From contig CAZCZI010000001.1 of the NCBI GenBank assembly GCA_964503045.1, forward strand, positions 62,001 to 126,000: a stretch of 64,000 nt of DNA, read 5' to 3'. The notes beneath the pieces are model-generated. The model had not been told where the DNA came from and ran no database searches. It was given only the letters and a program-made list of their open reading frames with translations. Below are positions 49,451 to 58,308 of the stretch, piece by piece. The number at the start of each line of letters is the position of its first letter. Position 1 is the stretch's first letter. The stretch comes from CAYZJR01 sp964503045. GTDB taxonomy: Bacteria > Cyanobacteriota > Vampirovibrionia > Obscuribacterales > Obscuribacteraceae. Made by a program: the position numbers and the translations under genes.

Positions 49451-50617
49451 ATGAGCAAAAGCTCGAAAAATACCGCGCCAGCCCCTAATACTAGTCAAAA
49501 CTCAGACGCGCCTTTATGTATTTTGGCTTTGGAAGATGGCACGACATATTGCGGTGTCGGCTTTGGTGCCACCGGAACATCAACAGGTGAGCTCGTATTC
49601 AACACAAGCTTGACCGGATACCAAGAGATTCTCACCGACCCAAGTTATGCAGGTCAGGTGATAACCCTTACATATCCCGAGATTGGCAACTACGGTACCA
49701 ACAAAGAAGATCTCGAGTCGCGCAAGATTTTTGCTCGTGGTCTTGTTGTTAGACATCTCAGTCGCCGCTACAGTTCATGGCGCGCAACCGAGTCACTGTC
49801 TGATTTTTTGAAGAGCTTCGGAATCATCGGAATATCCGAGGTAGATACAAGATCGATAACAAGACACATACGCGACAAAGGCGCCATGCGCTGTGCCCTC
49901 TCAACGGAAGTTGATGCAAATGATTTAGAAGCATCAAAAAAGAAACTGGTTGAGATCGCTTGCAACTCTCAAGAGATGTCTGGTGCCGATATGACAGAAG
50001 AAGTGACTGCTGAAAAGTCATATCAAGTCGGAGTCGGGAAGTACAAAGTTGCAGTGATGGATTTCGGCATCAAACGCAACATACTCAATCAGCTTGCCAG
50101 TCGTGGTCTTGATTTGACTGTGTATCCGGCTTCCACAAGCGCACAAGAAATTCTGGCGGCCCATCCAAGCGCAGTATTTCTTTCAAACGGCCCTGGAGAT
50201 CCTGCGGCCTGCAAAGGAATTTTGAAGGAACTAGACGTTCTTATCGACTCTGGCCTTCCAATATTTGGAATTTGTTTGGGCCATCAACTCTTATCTCTGG
50301 CACTCGGTGCAGAAACATATAAATTGAAGTTCGGGCACCGCGGAGGCAACCAACCGGTGAAAGATCTTTTGACTGGAAAAGTTGAGATCACCTGCCAGAA
50401 TCATGGTTTTGCGGTCGACTGCGACAGTTTGCCGGAGACCTTGGAATTGACACACGTTAACTTGAATGACGGAAGCGTAGAGGGGTTCCGCCACAAGACG
50501 AGACCTATTTTTGGAGTGCAGTATCATCCTGAGGCAAGCCCTGGTCCTCATGATTCCGACTATCTTTTCGATCGTTTCTTCCAAATGATTGATGCGCATG
50601 CAAAAACGAGCGTTTGA
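49451..50617 (+). CDS. carA: Carbamoyl-phosphate synthase small (glutaminase) subunit CarA
   Basis: Releases ammonia from glutamine for carbamoyl phosphate, feeding pyrimidines and arginine. ATG 49451 gives 388 residues, the family length. The N-terminal domain shows LALEDGTTYCGVGFGA, GELVFNTSLTGYQEILTDPSY and EVDTRSITRHIRDKG; the class I amidotransferase domain has PGDP, GICLGHQLL (nucleophile Cys near 276) and YHPEASPGPHD (His, Glu). CarB is not in the window. The HAD gene overlaps by TTGA. Confidence 0.95.
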   Translation: MSKSSKNTAPAPNTSQNSDAPLCILALEDGTTYCGVGFGATGTSTGELVFNTSLTGYQEILTDPSYAGQVITLTYPEIGNYGTNKEDLESRKIFARGLVVRHLSRRYSSWRATESLSDFLKSFGIIGISEVDTRSITRHIRDKGAMRCALSTEVDANDLEASKKKLVEIACNSQEMSGADMTEEVTAEKSYQVGVGKYKVAVMDFGIKRNILNQLASRGLDLTVYPASTSAQEILAAHPSAVFLSNGPGDPAACKGILKELDVLIDSGLPIFGICLGHQLLSLALGAETYKLKFGHRGGNQPVKDLLTGKVEITCQNHGFAVDCDSLPETLELTHVNLNDGSVEGFRHKTRPIFGVQYHPEASPGPHDSDYLFDRFFQMIDAHAKTSV

Positions 50618-51282
50618 ATTTGTATAAGCTAGCAATTTTCGATTTCGATGGCACACTCGTCGACTCAGCCCCCGGCATCGTCGACGTAATGGAACAAGTA
50701 GTTGGAGAGTACGAGCTCGACGCGCATATCCTCGATCAATGGAGAAACTTGATCGGAGTTCCATTGCCCAACCAAATGGAGGTCATCTTTCCCTCGCATG
50801 GCCCAGATTTCCATCTAGAAGTGGCAGACAGATATCGCGCTATTTACGATGCTCAAGCCGTGGCAATCTGTCCTTTGTTTCCCGGATTGGTCAACATGCT
50901 CGATCGTCTCAATGATTGCGGCATTGATATAACGATTGCAACTTCAAAACGCCGTCACCTTGTCGAAGAGGTTTTGCAGTTTCACAATCTTTCTGGTTAT
51001 TTCAAGTTAATAGTCGGCGCTCAAGATGTAACACATCACAAACCACATCCCGAGTCAGTCACTTACACAATGACCAAGCTCTCCGGCAAGCCGGAAGAAA
51101 CTGTGGTTATCGGCGACAGCATTTATGATCTGGATATGGCGCGCAACGCAGGCGTTGACGCCATTGGCGTTACTACGGGAATTCACACTAGAGAACTCCT
51201 CGAGCGATGCCAGCCACGACACGTGGTCGATGGGTTGGATGAAGTTCTGCCAATAATTCTTAACGGTAAAGCCCCGAAATAG
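50614..51282 (+). CDS. HAD-family phosphatase (phosphoglycolate phosphatase/PpaX-like)
   Basis: A 222-residue HAD hydrolase: motif I DFDGTLVDS (Asp9, Asp11), cap domain, motif II ATSKRRH, KPHPESV with the Lys of motif III, and motif IV GDSIYDLDMARNAGV. Related enzymes dephosphorylate phosphoglycolate, pyrophosphate or sugar phosphates; the substrate is undetermined. TTG 50614 overlaps the carA TGA (TTGA), so translation is coupled. Confidence 0.85.
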   Translation: MNLYKLAIFDFDGTLVDSAPGIVDVMEQVVGEYELDAHILDQWRNLIGVPLPNQMEVIFPSHGPDFHLEVADRYRAIYDAQAVAICPLFPGLVNMLDRLNDCGIDITIATSKRRHLVEEVLQFHNLSGYFKLIVGAQDVTHHKPHPESVTYTMTKLSGKPEETVVIGDSIYDLDMARNAGVDAIGVTTGIHTRELLERCQPRHVVDGLDEVLPIILNGKAPK

Positions 51283-51285
51283 TGC

Positions 51286-51317
51286 TTGGCTGAAGAATCT
51301 TTGGCCAATTTTTTTTT
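51286..51317 (+). terminator. Terminator after the HAD gene
   Basis: A 5-bp stem TTGGC (51286-51290) / GCCAA (51304-51308) directly followed by nine T. It is modest in strength but correctly placed. It overlaps the left arm of the long-range inverted repeat at 51282-51414. Confidence 0.5.
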
Positions 51318-51489
51318 ATGCTAAAACGGCTCCAACTGGCAACCGTTTGTCGTCTGTTATGATCACGCGGTTGTTGAGAGGCTTTTATTGTAAAAGTGGT
51401 GCTCAGCCAAGCACAAGGCTCTCGCGCGGTTTCCAAGCCCAGCCTAGAACCACCGCTCAGAACACTATCACTTTACAACACGGGGTCGT

Positions 51490-52656
51490 ATGAACTTCAA
51501 AAACTACAGGACGCACCAAGTTCTTCCCATATCTTTATGTATGTCATTTGGTTTGGCGTTCCTTATTCCTAGCACTGCCAATGCTCAAGCTGCGAATTCC
51601 GAACCTCAAGCCGCTGCCGTACCGGCCGCGACAGCAGCCGTAAAGCCAGTAAAGAGATTCGTCCTTAAGCCAGGACAAGAGCTCGACGCGTCGATGGACA
51701 CAGAAGACATCGTTCCGACCGATGACGTCGAACTGGCACAAAAACAAGTGCAAGCCTACCCAGACAATCCCGAAGCCAGCTTTATTCTGGCGGTTGCGCT
51801 TACACGCACAAGCAGAGTAGAGCAAGCGCTCAATGAAGTTCGCCGTGCACGCAAATTGGCTGAAACCAAAGGTGGTCCGGCGTATTTCGACAAGATGATC
51901 GAAACCTACGAAAAGATGTTGCAGACGTATCCGGAAGATAATCGCGTGCGATACGGACTTGCTTGGGCCTATTACATGAAGGCCTATTTGGTCGCGAAGT
52001 ATTCACTGCGCGGCGTGCCACCAAATCCGATGCCAGCCGCAGCGGTAGCGACACAGCCGCCAGCGACTGCGCCTCAGACAAGTCAGGCTACTGCCGAAGT
52101 CGCAGCCCAACCTGCTAAGCCCGGTCAAGTGTGGTCTGATGGTTGGCAGAAGAAAGAAGATCAACCACAATCAGCTGACACGCAAGCCGCCCCACAAACG
52201 GCTCAAACTCCGACCACAGCATCTGCACCACCGGCTCAATCTACTGCACAACCGACCCAAGCGGCTGCACCGGCCCAACAAGATCAATACGTTCAACTCC
52301 CCGGCTTCCCGGTCCCCATCAAAGTTCCTGATGTGAAACTGTCAATGAACATCGCCTCACCAGCGGCGATGCCACAAGTCAAACAATGCTATCAAGTGGC
52401 TATGAAGCACCTCGATGACATTCTTGCTCGCAACCCGAAAGATCTCTGGACGCGCGTGTATCGCGCCCACTTGATGGTCGAAGCCACCGGCAACGTCGAA
52501 CAAGCAATGGCAACGTGGCGTCAATGCCAGCAAGAATTTCCGGACAGCCCGGCACCGTACTTCTTTTTGGGAGAAGGTTATTTGAAACAAGGCAACCTAA
52601 AAGAGTGCGTGTCGAATGTCTCTCGAGCAATCGCTCTTCGTGCGGCAGGAAAATAG
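51490..52656 (+). CDS. Secreted TPR-like protein with Pro/Ala/Gln-rich linker
   Basis: A 388-residue protein with a signal peptide (about 10-33, ending ANAQAANSE), TPR-like helices (about 75-165, PEASFILAVALTRTSRVEQAL), a low-complexity Pro/Ala/Gln/Thr linker (about 180-265) and further helical repeats to the end (EQAMATWRQCQQEFPDSPAPYFFLGEG). Function unknown. It lies 13 bases before lptC in the same direction, so it may help the lipopolysaccharide export machine, which is inference from position. Confidence 0.7.
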   Translation: MNFKNYRTHQVLPISLCMSFGLAFLIPSTANAQAANSEPQAAAVPAATAAVKPVKRFVLKPGQELDASMDTEDIVPTDDVELAQKQVQAYPDNPEASFILAVALTRTSRVEQALNEVRRARKLAETKGGPAYFDKMIETYEKMLQTYPEDNRVRYGLAWAYYMKAYLVAKYSLRGVPPNPMPAAAVATQPPATAPQTSQATAEVAAQPAKPGQVWSDGWQKKEDQPQSADTQAAPQTAQTPTTASAPPAQSTAQPTQAAAPAQQDQYVQLPGFPVPIKVPDVKLSMNIASPAAMPQVKQCYQVAMKHLDDILARNPKDLWTRVYRAHLMVEATGNVEQAMATWRQCQQEFPDSPAPYFFLGEGYLKQGNLKECVSNVSRAIALRAAGK

Positions 52657-52669
52657 GTAAATAAAACCA

Positions 52670-53281
52670 ATGCTACATCTTATTCCCGCCAAGCTACGTG
52701 GATTCTTGAAATTCGTCTTTGCCCTGAGCATTCCTTGCGGGCTCGTCTGGTTGGTGTATTACGCACAAACCGAAGCGACCAAGCAATCGCAAGAATACGA
52801 TCAACAGCAGAAAGAGCGTCCGATGGCAGACAAGATCACCATCGACAACTACCTACTGAAAGAAGTCGATGAGCAGAACCAGGTAAAGTGGCAGCTCACT
52901 GCCAAGACCGGTGTTTTGGAACCCTCAAACAAAGACGTCAACCTCACCGACATCAAAGTCGAATACTTCAACGGTAAGGTCTTGAAGATGCGAGTGGTTG
53001 CCCCTATAGGAACAGCCAACGAAGTTACGCACAATGTGCAGCTTCTCTCGAAAGAGAAAGGACGTGTAGTCTGCGAAGGCGACGAAGGAAAGTCGCGCCT
53101 GGAGGCAGACAAGATCGAATTAGACAAAAAAAATAAGTTCAAGGCCACAGGCGGTGTTAACATCGTCTGGCCTGGGGTAGCCAAGGTATCCGGTAGCGTC
53201 GCTACGGGAACCATGGGCAAAAAGATGGACAACATCAAGATTTCCGGAAACACACATGCCACCATTGGGAAGGTTCTCTAG
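52670..53281 (+). CDS. lptC: LPS export ABC transporter periplasmic protein LptC
   Basis: A 203-residue protein with one N-terminal transmembrane helix (about 10-32) and a periplasmic beta-jellyroll of about 130 residues (ITIDNYLLKEVDE, WQLTAKTGVLEP, DIKVEYFNGKVLKM, FKATGGVNIVWPG). LptC links LptBFG to LptA and passes lipopolysaccharide along. Position before ostA/lptA and lptB supports it. Confidence 0.82.
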   Translation: MLHLIPAKLRGFLKFVFALSIPCGLVWLVYYAQTEATKQSQEYDQQQKERPMADKITIDNYLLKEVDEQNQVKWQLTAKTGVLEPSNKDVNLTDIKVEYFNGKVLKMRVVAPIGTANEVTHNVQLLSKEKGRVVCEGDEGKSRLEADKIELDKKNKFKATGGVNIVWPGVAKVSGSVATGTMGKKMDNIKISGNTHATIGKVL

Positions 53282-53290
53282 GTACCAAAG

Positions 53291-54799
53291 TTGAAAAAGA
53301 CAAACCTCAGCCTATTCACCGATATGTTCAATTGCCGCTCGACCCGTGCTGCGCTCGCCTGCTTCTTCATCATGTCGCAGACAGCAGCATTGGCTCAGGC
53401 TCCTGGTGGAAGCGGTCCAATCGACATTCAAGCTGAAGAGCAGGAATTTGCAGACGACTACGTAATTGCAAAAGGCAAAGTAAAGGTCGTCTACAAAGAT
53501 TGCGTTGTTTATGCACCGATGGCGAAACTGTATAGAGATCCAAGCGGCCAGCCACAAAAGGCAGTATTTACGGGTCACCCGCACCTGGTGCAGGGCAAAA
53601 ACAAAATCGATGCCGACACGCTAGTTTTTGAAGTCGGCACATCAAAGGTATTTGCAGAAGGCAATGCTCACTCAGATGTGAGCACCGCCGATCTCAACTC
53701 TCAACAACAAGAAGAAGCTCAAGCAAAGCAGGGCAAAAAACCTGCAGCCAAAGCGGAAGCTGAAAAGAAGGCAGCAAAGCCAAGTACAAAAGGTGGACCT
53801 GGTTTTTCTTGGCCCACACAAGACGATCCACAACCTCAATCATCCACTGATACCGAATTTGGTGCACCTCCTCAAGAAACCGCATCAGATTCTCAGCAGT
53901 CTCCGCCCATTCCGGCGGCCACCAAAGGCGGCATGTCCAGCCCATTGGGCGGCACGTCCTCGAAACCTGAACGCATCATCACAGACTCGGATCGCCAGGA
54001 ATACGATCGCGCCACCGGCAAGTTTGAAGCACACGGTAACGTGCGCGTAAACGCCGGCAACATCAAAGTCAAGTCGAGCCACTTGCAGTTGGTTTATGGA
54101 CCTGACGGAGCTGCCGAAGCGGCGCTCTTCACCGGAAACGTGATAGCGACGCAGGGAGAAAACAGTACGGCGGCGGACACGGTAACGTACTTCTTAAATA
54201 CAAAGCGATTACAAGCTACAGGCAACGTCAAATCAACGGTCATCCAAGCAAATAAGGAAGACCCAAAAAAAGGGGGCCCAAACGCCTCACAGCAAAGCAG
54301 TGAAACCCAAAAAACAGGGGGGCTGAGCTTTGTCAGCACTCCTAATTCCGAAACAAAGGCCGCCGAACCTATTTTGATTTTCTCCGACTCTCAAGACTAC
54401 AGCGAAAACTCCGGCAAAGTCACTGCCGAAGGCAACGTACGTGTCGAGTATCAGGGCATGACTGGTGTTGGTCCGAAAGTTTTGCTATTGAGAAATGTCG
54501 ATGGAGAGATGGATCGAGTGCTGTTCATCGGACGTTCCAAAATAAGCCAACCTGGCAGACGCTGGATTGCCGATCGCATCACATACACGACGTTTGATCA
54601 CAAAGTATTGGCAGAGGGAAACACCAAAGCAATCATTTTGAATTCACCGAACCAACAAAATCAGTCTCCGGGCATGCCTACTCCAAATGATGGAGGAATG
54701 CTGGCTTCCAAGCGCCCTCCGCGCATGGCGCAAACCCTTCCTGCACCCAACAAGCAAACTCCCAAACTTAGCTCGAGAAAAGTTGAGGCACCACAATGA
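53291..54799 (+). CDS. LptA/OstA-like periplasmic protein with three OstA repeats
   Basis: A 502-residue exported protein (signal peptide about 18-36, ending ALAQAP). It holds three OstA segments: about 45-130 (ADDYVIAKGKVKVVYKD, KIDADTLVFEVGT), 230-320 (YDRATGKFEAHGNVRVNAG, STAADTVTYFLNTKRLQATG) and 365-465 (YSENSGKVTAEGNVRVEYQG, RWIADRITYTTFDHKVLAEG), joined by Pro/Ser/Gln-rich linkers. LptA proteins bridge the periplasm for lipopolysaccharide; most have one repeat and polymerise, here three are in one chain. The stop overlaps lptB by ATGA. Confidence 0.8.
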   Translation: MKKTNLSLFTDMFNCRSTRAALACFFIMSQTAALAQAPGGSGPIDIQAEEQEFADDYVIAKGKVKVVYKDCVVYAPMAKLYRDPSGQPQKAVFTGHPHLVQGKNKIDADTLVFEVGTSKVFAEGNAHSDVSTADLNSQQQEEAQAKQGKKPAAKAEAEKKAAKPSTKGGPGFSWPTQDDPQPQSSTDTEFGAPPQETASDSQQSPPIPAATKGGMSSPLGGTSSKPERIITDSDRQEYDRATGKFEAHGNVRVNAGNIKVKSSHLQLVYGPDGAAEAALFTGNVIATQGENSTAADTVTYFLNTKRLQATGNVKSTVIQANKEDPKKGGPNASQQSSETQKTGGLSFVSTPNSETKAAEPILIFSDSQDYSENSGKVTAEGNVRVEYQGMTGVGPKVLLLRNVDGEMDRVLFIGRSKISQPGRRWIADRITYTTFDHKVLAEGNTKAIILNSPNQQNQSPGMPTPNDGGMLASKRPPRMAQTLPAPNKQTPKLSSRKVEAPQ

Positions 54800-55542
54800 C
54801 GCAACAAGCAACGCCAACCAAGACTCTGGTTGTTGAAAATTTGCAGAAGAGCTACGGCGGAAGAAGAGTCGTAGACGGAGTCAGCTTCTACGTAAGACGC
54901 GGAGAAGTTGTTGGTCTTCTGGGTAGAAACGGCGCAGGCAAAACGACATCGTTCGATATGGTGCTTGGTCTGGTCAAACCGGAAAAAGGGAAGATCACAC
55001 TTGCCGACAAGAATCTCACGAAGATGCCTATTCATCTTCGAAGCCGCTTGGGAGTAGGCTATCTTCCGCAAGAAGCATCGACATTCCGCAAGCTCTCTTT
55101 AGGTGACAACATTCGATTGGTTATGGAGTTGCGCGGCATTCCAAAGCGCGACCAAGAAAAGAAAATCAAGTTCTTGCTAGAACAATTCAACCTCGATCAC
55201 TTGGAGCACGTTACTGCGGTGCAACTCTCCGGGGGTGAACGCAGACGTCTAGAACTAGCAAGATGTCTAGCCACGGAGCCTGAATTCATCCTGCTTGACG
55301 AACCTTTTACAGGGGTCGACCCGATTTCAATTTCAGACATTCAAAGTTTGATTCGAAGGCTTAAAACAGAGTGGAACCTCGGCGTTCTTCTCACTGACCA
55401 CAACCCTAGAGCGACACTAAAAATCACTGACCGCGCCTACCTGATTGATTCGGGCAAAATTTTGGTTGCCGGCACCTCCCAAGAGGTTGCCGATAGCCCG
55501 GTGGCGAGAAAACATTATCTTGGTGAGGACTTCACACTATGA
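54796..55542 (+). CDS. lptB: LPS export ABC transporter ATPase LptB
   Basis: A 248-residue ABC ATPase that powers lipopolysaccharide extraction with LptFG. Walker A GRNGAGKTT (near 39), Q-loop YLPQEASTFRKL typical of LptB, signature LSGGERRRLELARCL, Walker B FILLDEPFTGVDP and the switch His in LLTDHNPRATL. ATGA overlaps join it to the OstA gene and to lptF. Confidence 0.93.
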   Translation: MTQQATPTKTLVVENLQKSYGGRRVVDGVSFYVRRGEVVGLLGRNGAGKTTSFDMVLGLVKPEKGKITLADKNLTKMPIHLRSRLGVGYLPQEASTFRKLSLGDNIRLVMELRGIPKRDQEKKIKFLLEQFNLDHLEHVTAVQLSGGERRRLELARCLATEPEFILLDEPFTGVDPISISDIQSLIRRLKTEWNLGVLLTDHNPRATLKITDRAYLIDSGKILVAGTSQEVADSPVARKHYLGEDFTL

Positions 55543-56636
55543 TTGGTATCAAACTTCTCGACCGCTATATTGCCAACGAATTCTGGCAGCCACTCTTGTT
55601 TGGTATCGGCATCGTCACCGGCGTTTGGTTCGGTGCAGACCAACTCAAGGCGATGTTCAACTTGATCATGCGCGCCGGCGTCCCCTGGAGCACCGCTCTC
55701 ACCATTCTGGGCTTACACCTGCCTGAAGTCATCGTTATGACCATTCCAATCGGTGTGTTGCTCGGTACGTTGCTCGTATTCAACAGACTATCCGGCGACT
55801 CCGAAATCATCGCCATGCGCACATGCGGCGTCAGTTTCTATCGCATCATGATCGCCCCACTTATGTTCGGATTGCTCACTAGTTTCATCAGTTTCGGACT
55901 CAACGAGTTCGTAGTTCCGACTGCAACAAGAGCTTCCAAAAAGCTTGAGTTCTTAGCCTTGTATAAAGCCGACCTGCCCTCAGGACAAGCCAACTTCACG
56001 TATATGGAACGCGGTAAAGACATGAATATAGACCGCATTTTCTACATCGGTTGGTATAACAAGCGATTGATTTCAAACGTCATCATTTTGGATTTCACCA
56101 GAGAAAAGTTGGTGCAAATCATTTGCGCTGCATCCGGAATGTGGTCGAACGGAGAATGGGTCTTGGAGCATGGAAGAACCTATGTGCTTGCAGGAAACAG
56201 CGACATCACGCGAATTCTTCAATTCGAGAAATTAGTCTTGCCTGGTATTTCAAACGTTCAAAAGGCGCTTGACCAGGGCAAAGTAGCACCGAAAGAAATG
56301 AACATGTTTGAATTGAGCAATTACATCAAGACACTCGGCATGTCCAATGCAGTGACCAACGATCTTTTGGTTCGCTATTATCAAAAGTTCTCGCAGCCTC
56401 TTGCCTGCTTGGTCGTAGCTCTTGCCGGCGCACCTCTGGGTCTATTGGCTCGCCGCTCGAGAAGCAACCTGGGTCTTATCTACTCAGCAGTAGTCGTCTT
56501 CCTCTATTACGTGTTGCAATCATCTTCCGGCGCACTGGGAGAGGCTGGACGCTTAGATCCGATGGTGGCGGCATGGATGCCTAACATGGTGATTGGCGCA
56601 CTGGGATTGATTATTCTGTACTTCAGAGGCAAGTAG
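55539..56636 (+). CDS. LptF/LptG family LPS export permease
   Basis: A 365-residue protein with three N-terminal helices, a central periplasmic jellyroll (about 125-255) and three C-terminal helices, as in the YjgP/YjgQ family. Visible are RYIANEFWQPLLFG, MRTCGVSFYRIMIAPL and PLACLVVALAGAPLGLLARR. Only one permease gene is present, so either it works as a homodimer or the partner is elsewhere. It ends the operon, 35 bases before a terminator. Confidence 0.88.
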   Translation: MIGIKLLDRYIANEFWQPLLFGIGIVTGVWFGADQLKAMFNLIMRAGVPWSTALTILGLHLPEVIVMTIPIGVLLGTLLVFNRLSGDSEIIAMRTCGVSFYRIMIAPLMFGLLTSFISFGLNEFVVPTATRASKKLEFLALYKADLPSGQANFTYMERGKDMNIDRIFYIGWYNKRLISNVIILDFTREKLVQIICAASGMWSNGEWVLEHGRTYVLAGNSDITRILQFEKLVLPGISNVQKALDQGKVAPKEMNMFELSNYIKTLGMSNAVTNDLLVRYYQKFSQPLACLVVALAGAPLGLLARRSRSNLGLIYSAVVVFLYYVLQSSSGALGEAGRLDPMVAAWMPNMVIGALGLIILYFRGK

Positions 56637-56671
56637 CCGCGACCTACTTGAGTAAGCAACCAATCGAAACG

Positions 56672-56706
56672 CCGAATGTGAGAGACTTTTCACATTCGGT
56701 TTTTTG
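56672..56706 (+). terminator. Strong intrinsic terminator of the lpt operon
   Basis: Perfect 10-bp stem CCGAATGTGA / TCACATTCGG (56672-56681, 56690-56699) with an 8-base loop and seven T. Placed 35 bases after the permease stop. Confidence 0.9.
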
Positions 56707-56913
56707 TCGCCACGCAAACAAATGTCAAGAGTTTCTCACCTTAATTTCTGATTTGCAGAATGCCAACTGGTGAGGCTTTCGGGACTCCTAGCGACCAGTA
56801 TCCAAGCTATTCGTAAAAGCCGTATTGACTACCACCCAAGCCAACATTAACCTTGGCATATATATTTTCATTTTCACGTTACACCCCAAAAAGCGTTGGC
56901 ATTGAGCGGTCCG

Positions 56914-58308
56914 ATGGCTACATCTTTCAACCCCGGCAGGCGACACAGTTCGAGACTGTGGGTTGTTTTTTTGGGAGCCATAGTGCTGGTGACTCTACCA
57001 GTGCTACCACTGTCCTCAAAGATTTTTGGCTTCGAGATTCCGGAATTCTCTCAAGCGCTAAATCAAGTCAGTCAATGGGCACAGACGCAACTGGCATCGA
57101 TCAGCTCTACATCATCATCTGCCGTGCCAAATCAGAATGCGCCTGCTTCGCCGGTAGGCTCTTCAGAAGACGTAAAACTTCTCGACCAGGCAGCCCAGCA
57201 ATTGCTCGTCGAAGTAACGAAAGACCCGAATAACCCGTCGTTGCACAATAGGCTCGGACTGATCTACGCAGAAATCGGCGACATGAAGCAAGCCGAGGCT
57301 TACTTCCAAGAAGCAATCGCATTGAGCCGGAAGAGCATTGCAGAACTCAAACAATCGGAAGCTCAAGCGCGGGCAGTAAAAGATTTCGCCAAAGCATCCA
57401 GCGCCGTTTTACAAACTTCGACTTTGAATGTGGAGCTGTCGGCCGCACACAGCAACCTCACTAGAGTGTACGAAAAACTCGGAATGCAAGATCGAGTGCT
57501 TGCGCAACTCGACGAGACGAATAAGGATATAGCTATAGGTAGATCTTTCAACGTTCAAAAGACTGCCCTACCACTGGAAGCAAAAACCCACAAGCTAAGC
57601 CCGCAGTCAGTGACTTTGCTCGCACGTGCTCAAGCTTACATGCAGTCTCACCAATATCGCGAAGCAATGAAAGATCTACGCACCATCATTTCTATGGATC
57701 CCGACGTTGCCATCGCCCACCAACAATTAGGCATGGCTGCATGGGCGACACGCAATCTGTTTCTTGCAGCACAAGAGTTTCAAACTTCGTTGAAGTTGAA
57801 CCCGGATGATTACATGACCCACAATGTTTTGGGTCTCGTGTATCAAGCGCAAGGCAAGGTGCCGTTGGCGCGCAAAGAGTTCACCACCGCGTTCACGCTC
57901 AACCCGCAAGATGCGTCGTCGGCAATGCACCTAGGAAATAGTTATGCAGCCAAAGGTGAGTACGCAAATGCGATAACGGCATTCAGAAGCGCGATTCAGT
58001 CGAATCCCAATAATGCAATCGCCCACAGCAGCCTCGGAAGCGTAATGCAGATGGCAGGCGCCCCGCATGAGGCCATCGAAGAGTTCGAGCAAGCATTGTC
58101 TATAGATCCGGCCATGGCCTCTGCACACTATGGCATTGGCCTTGCACTGTTCCACATGGGTGAGTATAGTCCGTCGATTCAATCGTTCAAACGTGCGGTT
58201 ACTCTTGATCCAGGTTTGATAGACTGTCACCACAAAATCGAAATCGCCACGCGCAAGGCAGGACACACTTCCATAGCAGCTGAGCCACACGCAGTTCCAC
58301 ACCATTGA
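56914..58308 (+). CDS. Membrane-anchored TPR protein
   Basis: About 464 residues from ATG 56914 (TTG 56896 is an alternative; neither has a strong ribosome site). One transmembrane helix (about 15-35, WVVFLGAIVLVTLPVLPL), a Ser/Pro-rich linker, then about nine TPR units (NPSLHNRLGLIYAEIGDMKQAEAYF, DYMTHNVLGLVYQAQGKVPLARKEF, NAIAHSSLGSVMQMAG). It is a scaffold-type protein facing the periplasm. Its TGA overlaps the aroK TTG. Confidence 0.75.
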   Translation: MATSFNPGRRHSSRLWVVFLGAIVLVTLPVLPLSSKIFGFEIPEFSQALNQVSQWAQTQLASISSTSSSAVPNQNAPASPVGSSEDVKLLDQAAQQLLVEVTKDPNNPSLHNRLGLIYAEIGDMKQAEAYFQEAIALSRKSIAELKQSEAQARAVKDFAKASSAVLQTSTLNVELSAAHSNLTRVYEKLGMQDRVLAQLDETNKDIAIGRSFNVQKTALPLEAKTHKLSPQSVTLLARAQAYMQSHQYREAMKDLRTIISMDPDVAIAHQQLGMAAWATRNLFLAAQEFQTSLKLNPDDYMTHNVLGLVYQAQGKVPLARKEFTTAFTLNPQDASSAMHLGNSYAAKGEYANAITAFRSAIQSNPNNAIAHSSLGSVMQMAGAPHEAIEEFEQALSIDPAMASAHYGIGLALFHMGEYSPSIQSFKRAVTLDPGLIDCHHKIEIATRKAGHTSIAAEPHAVPHH

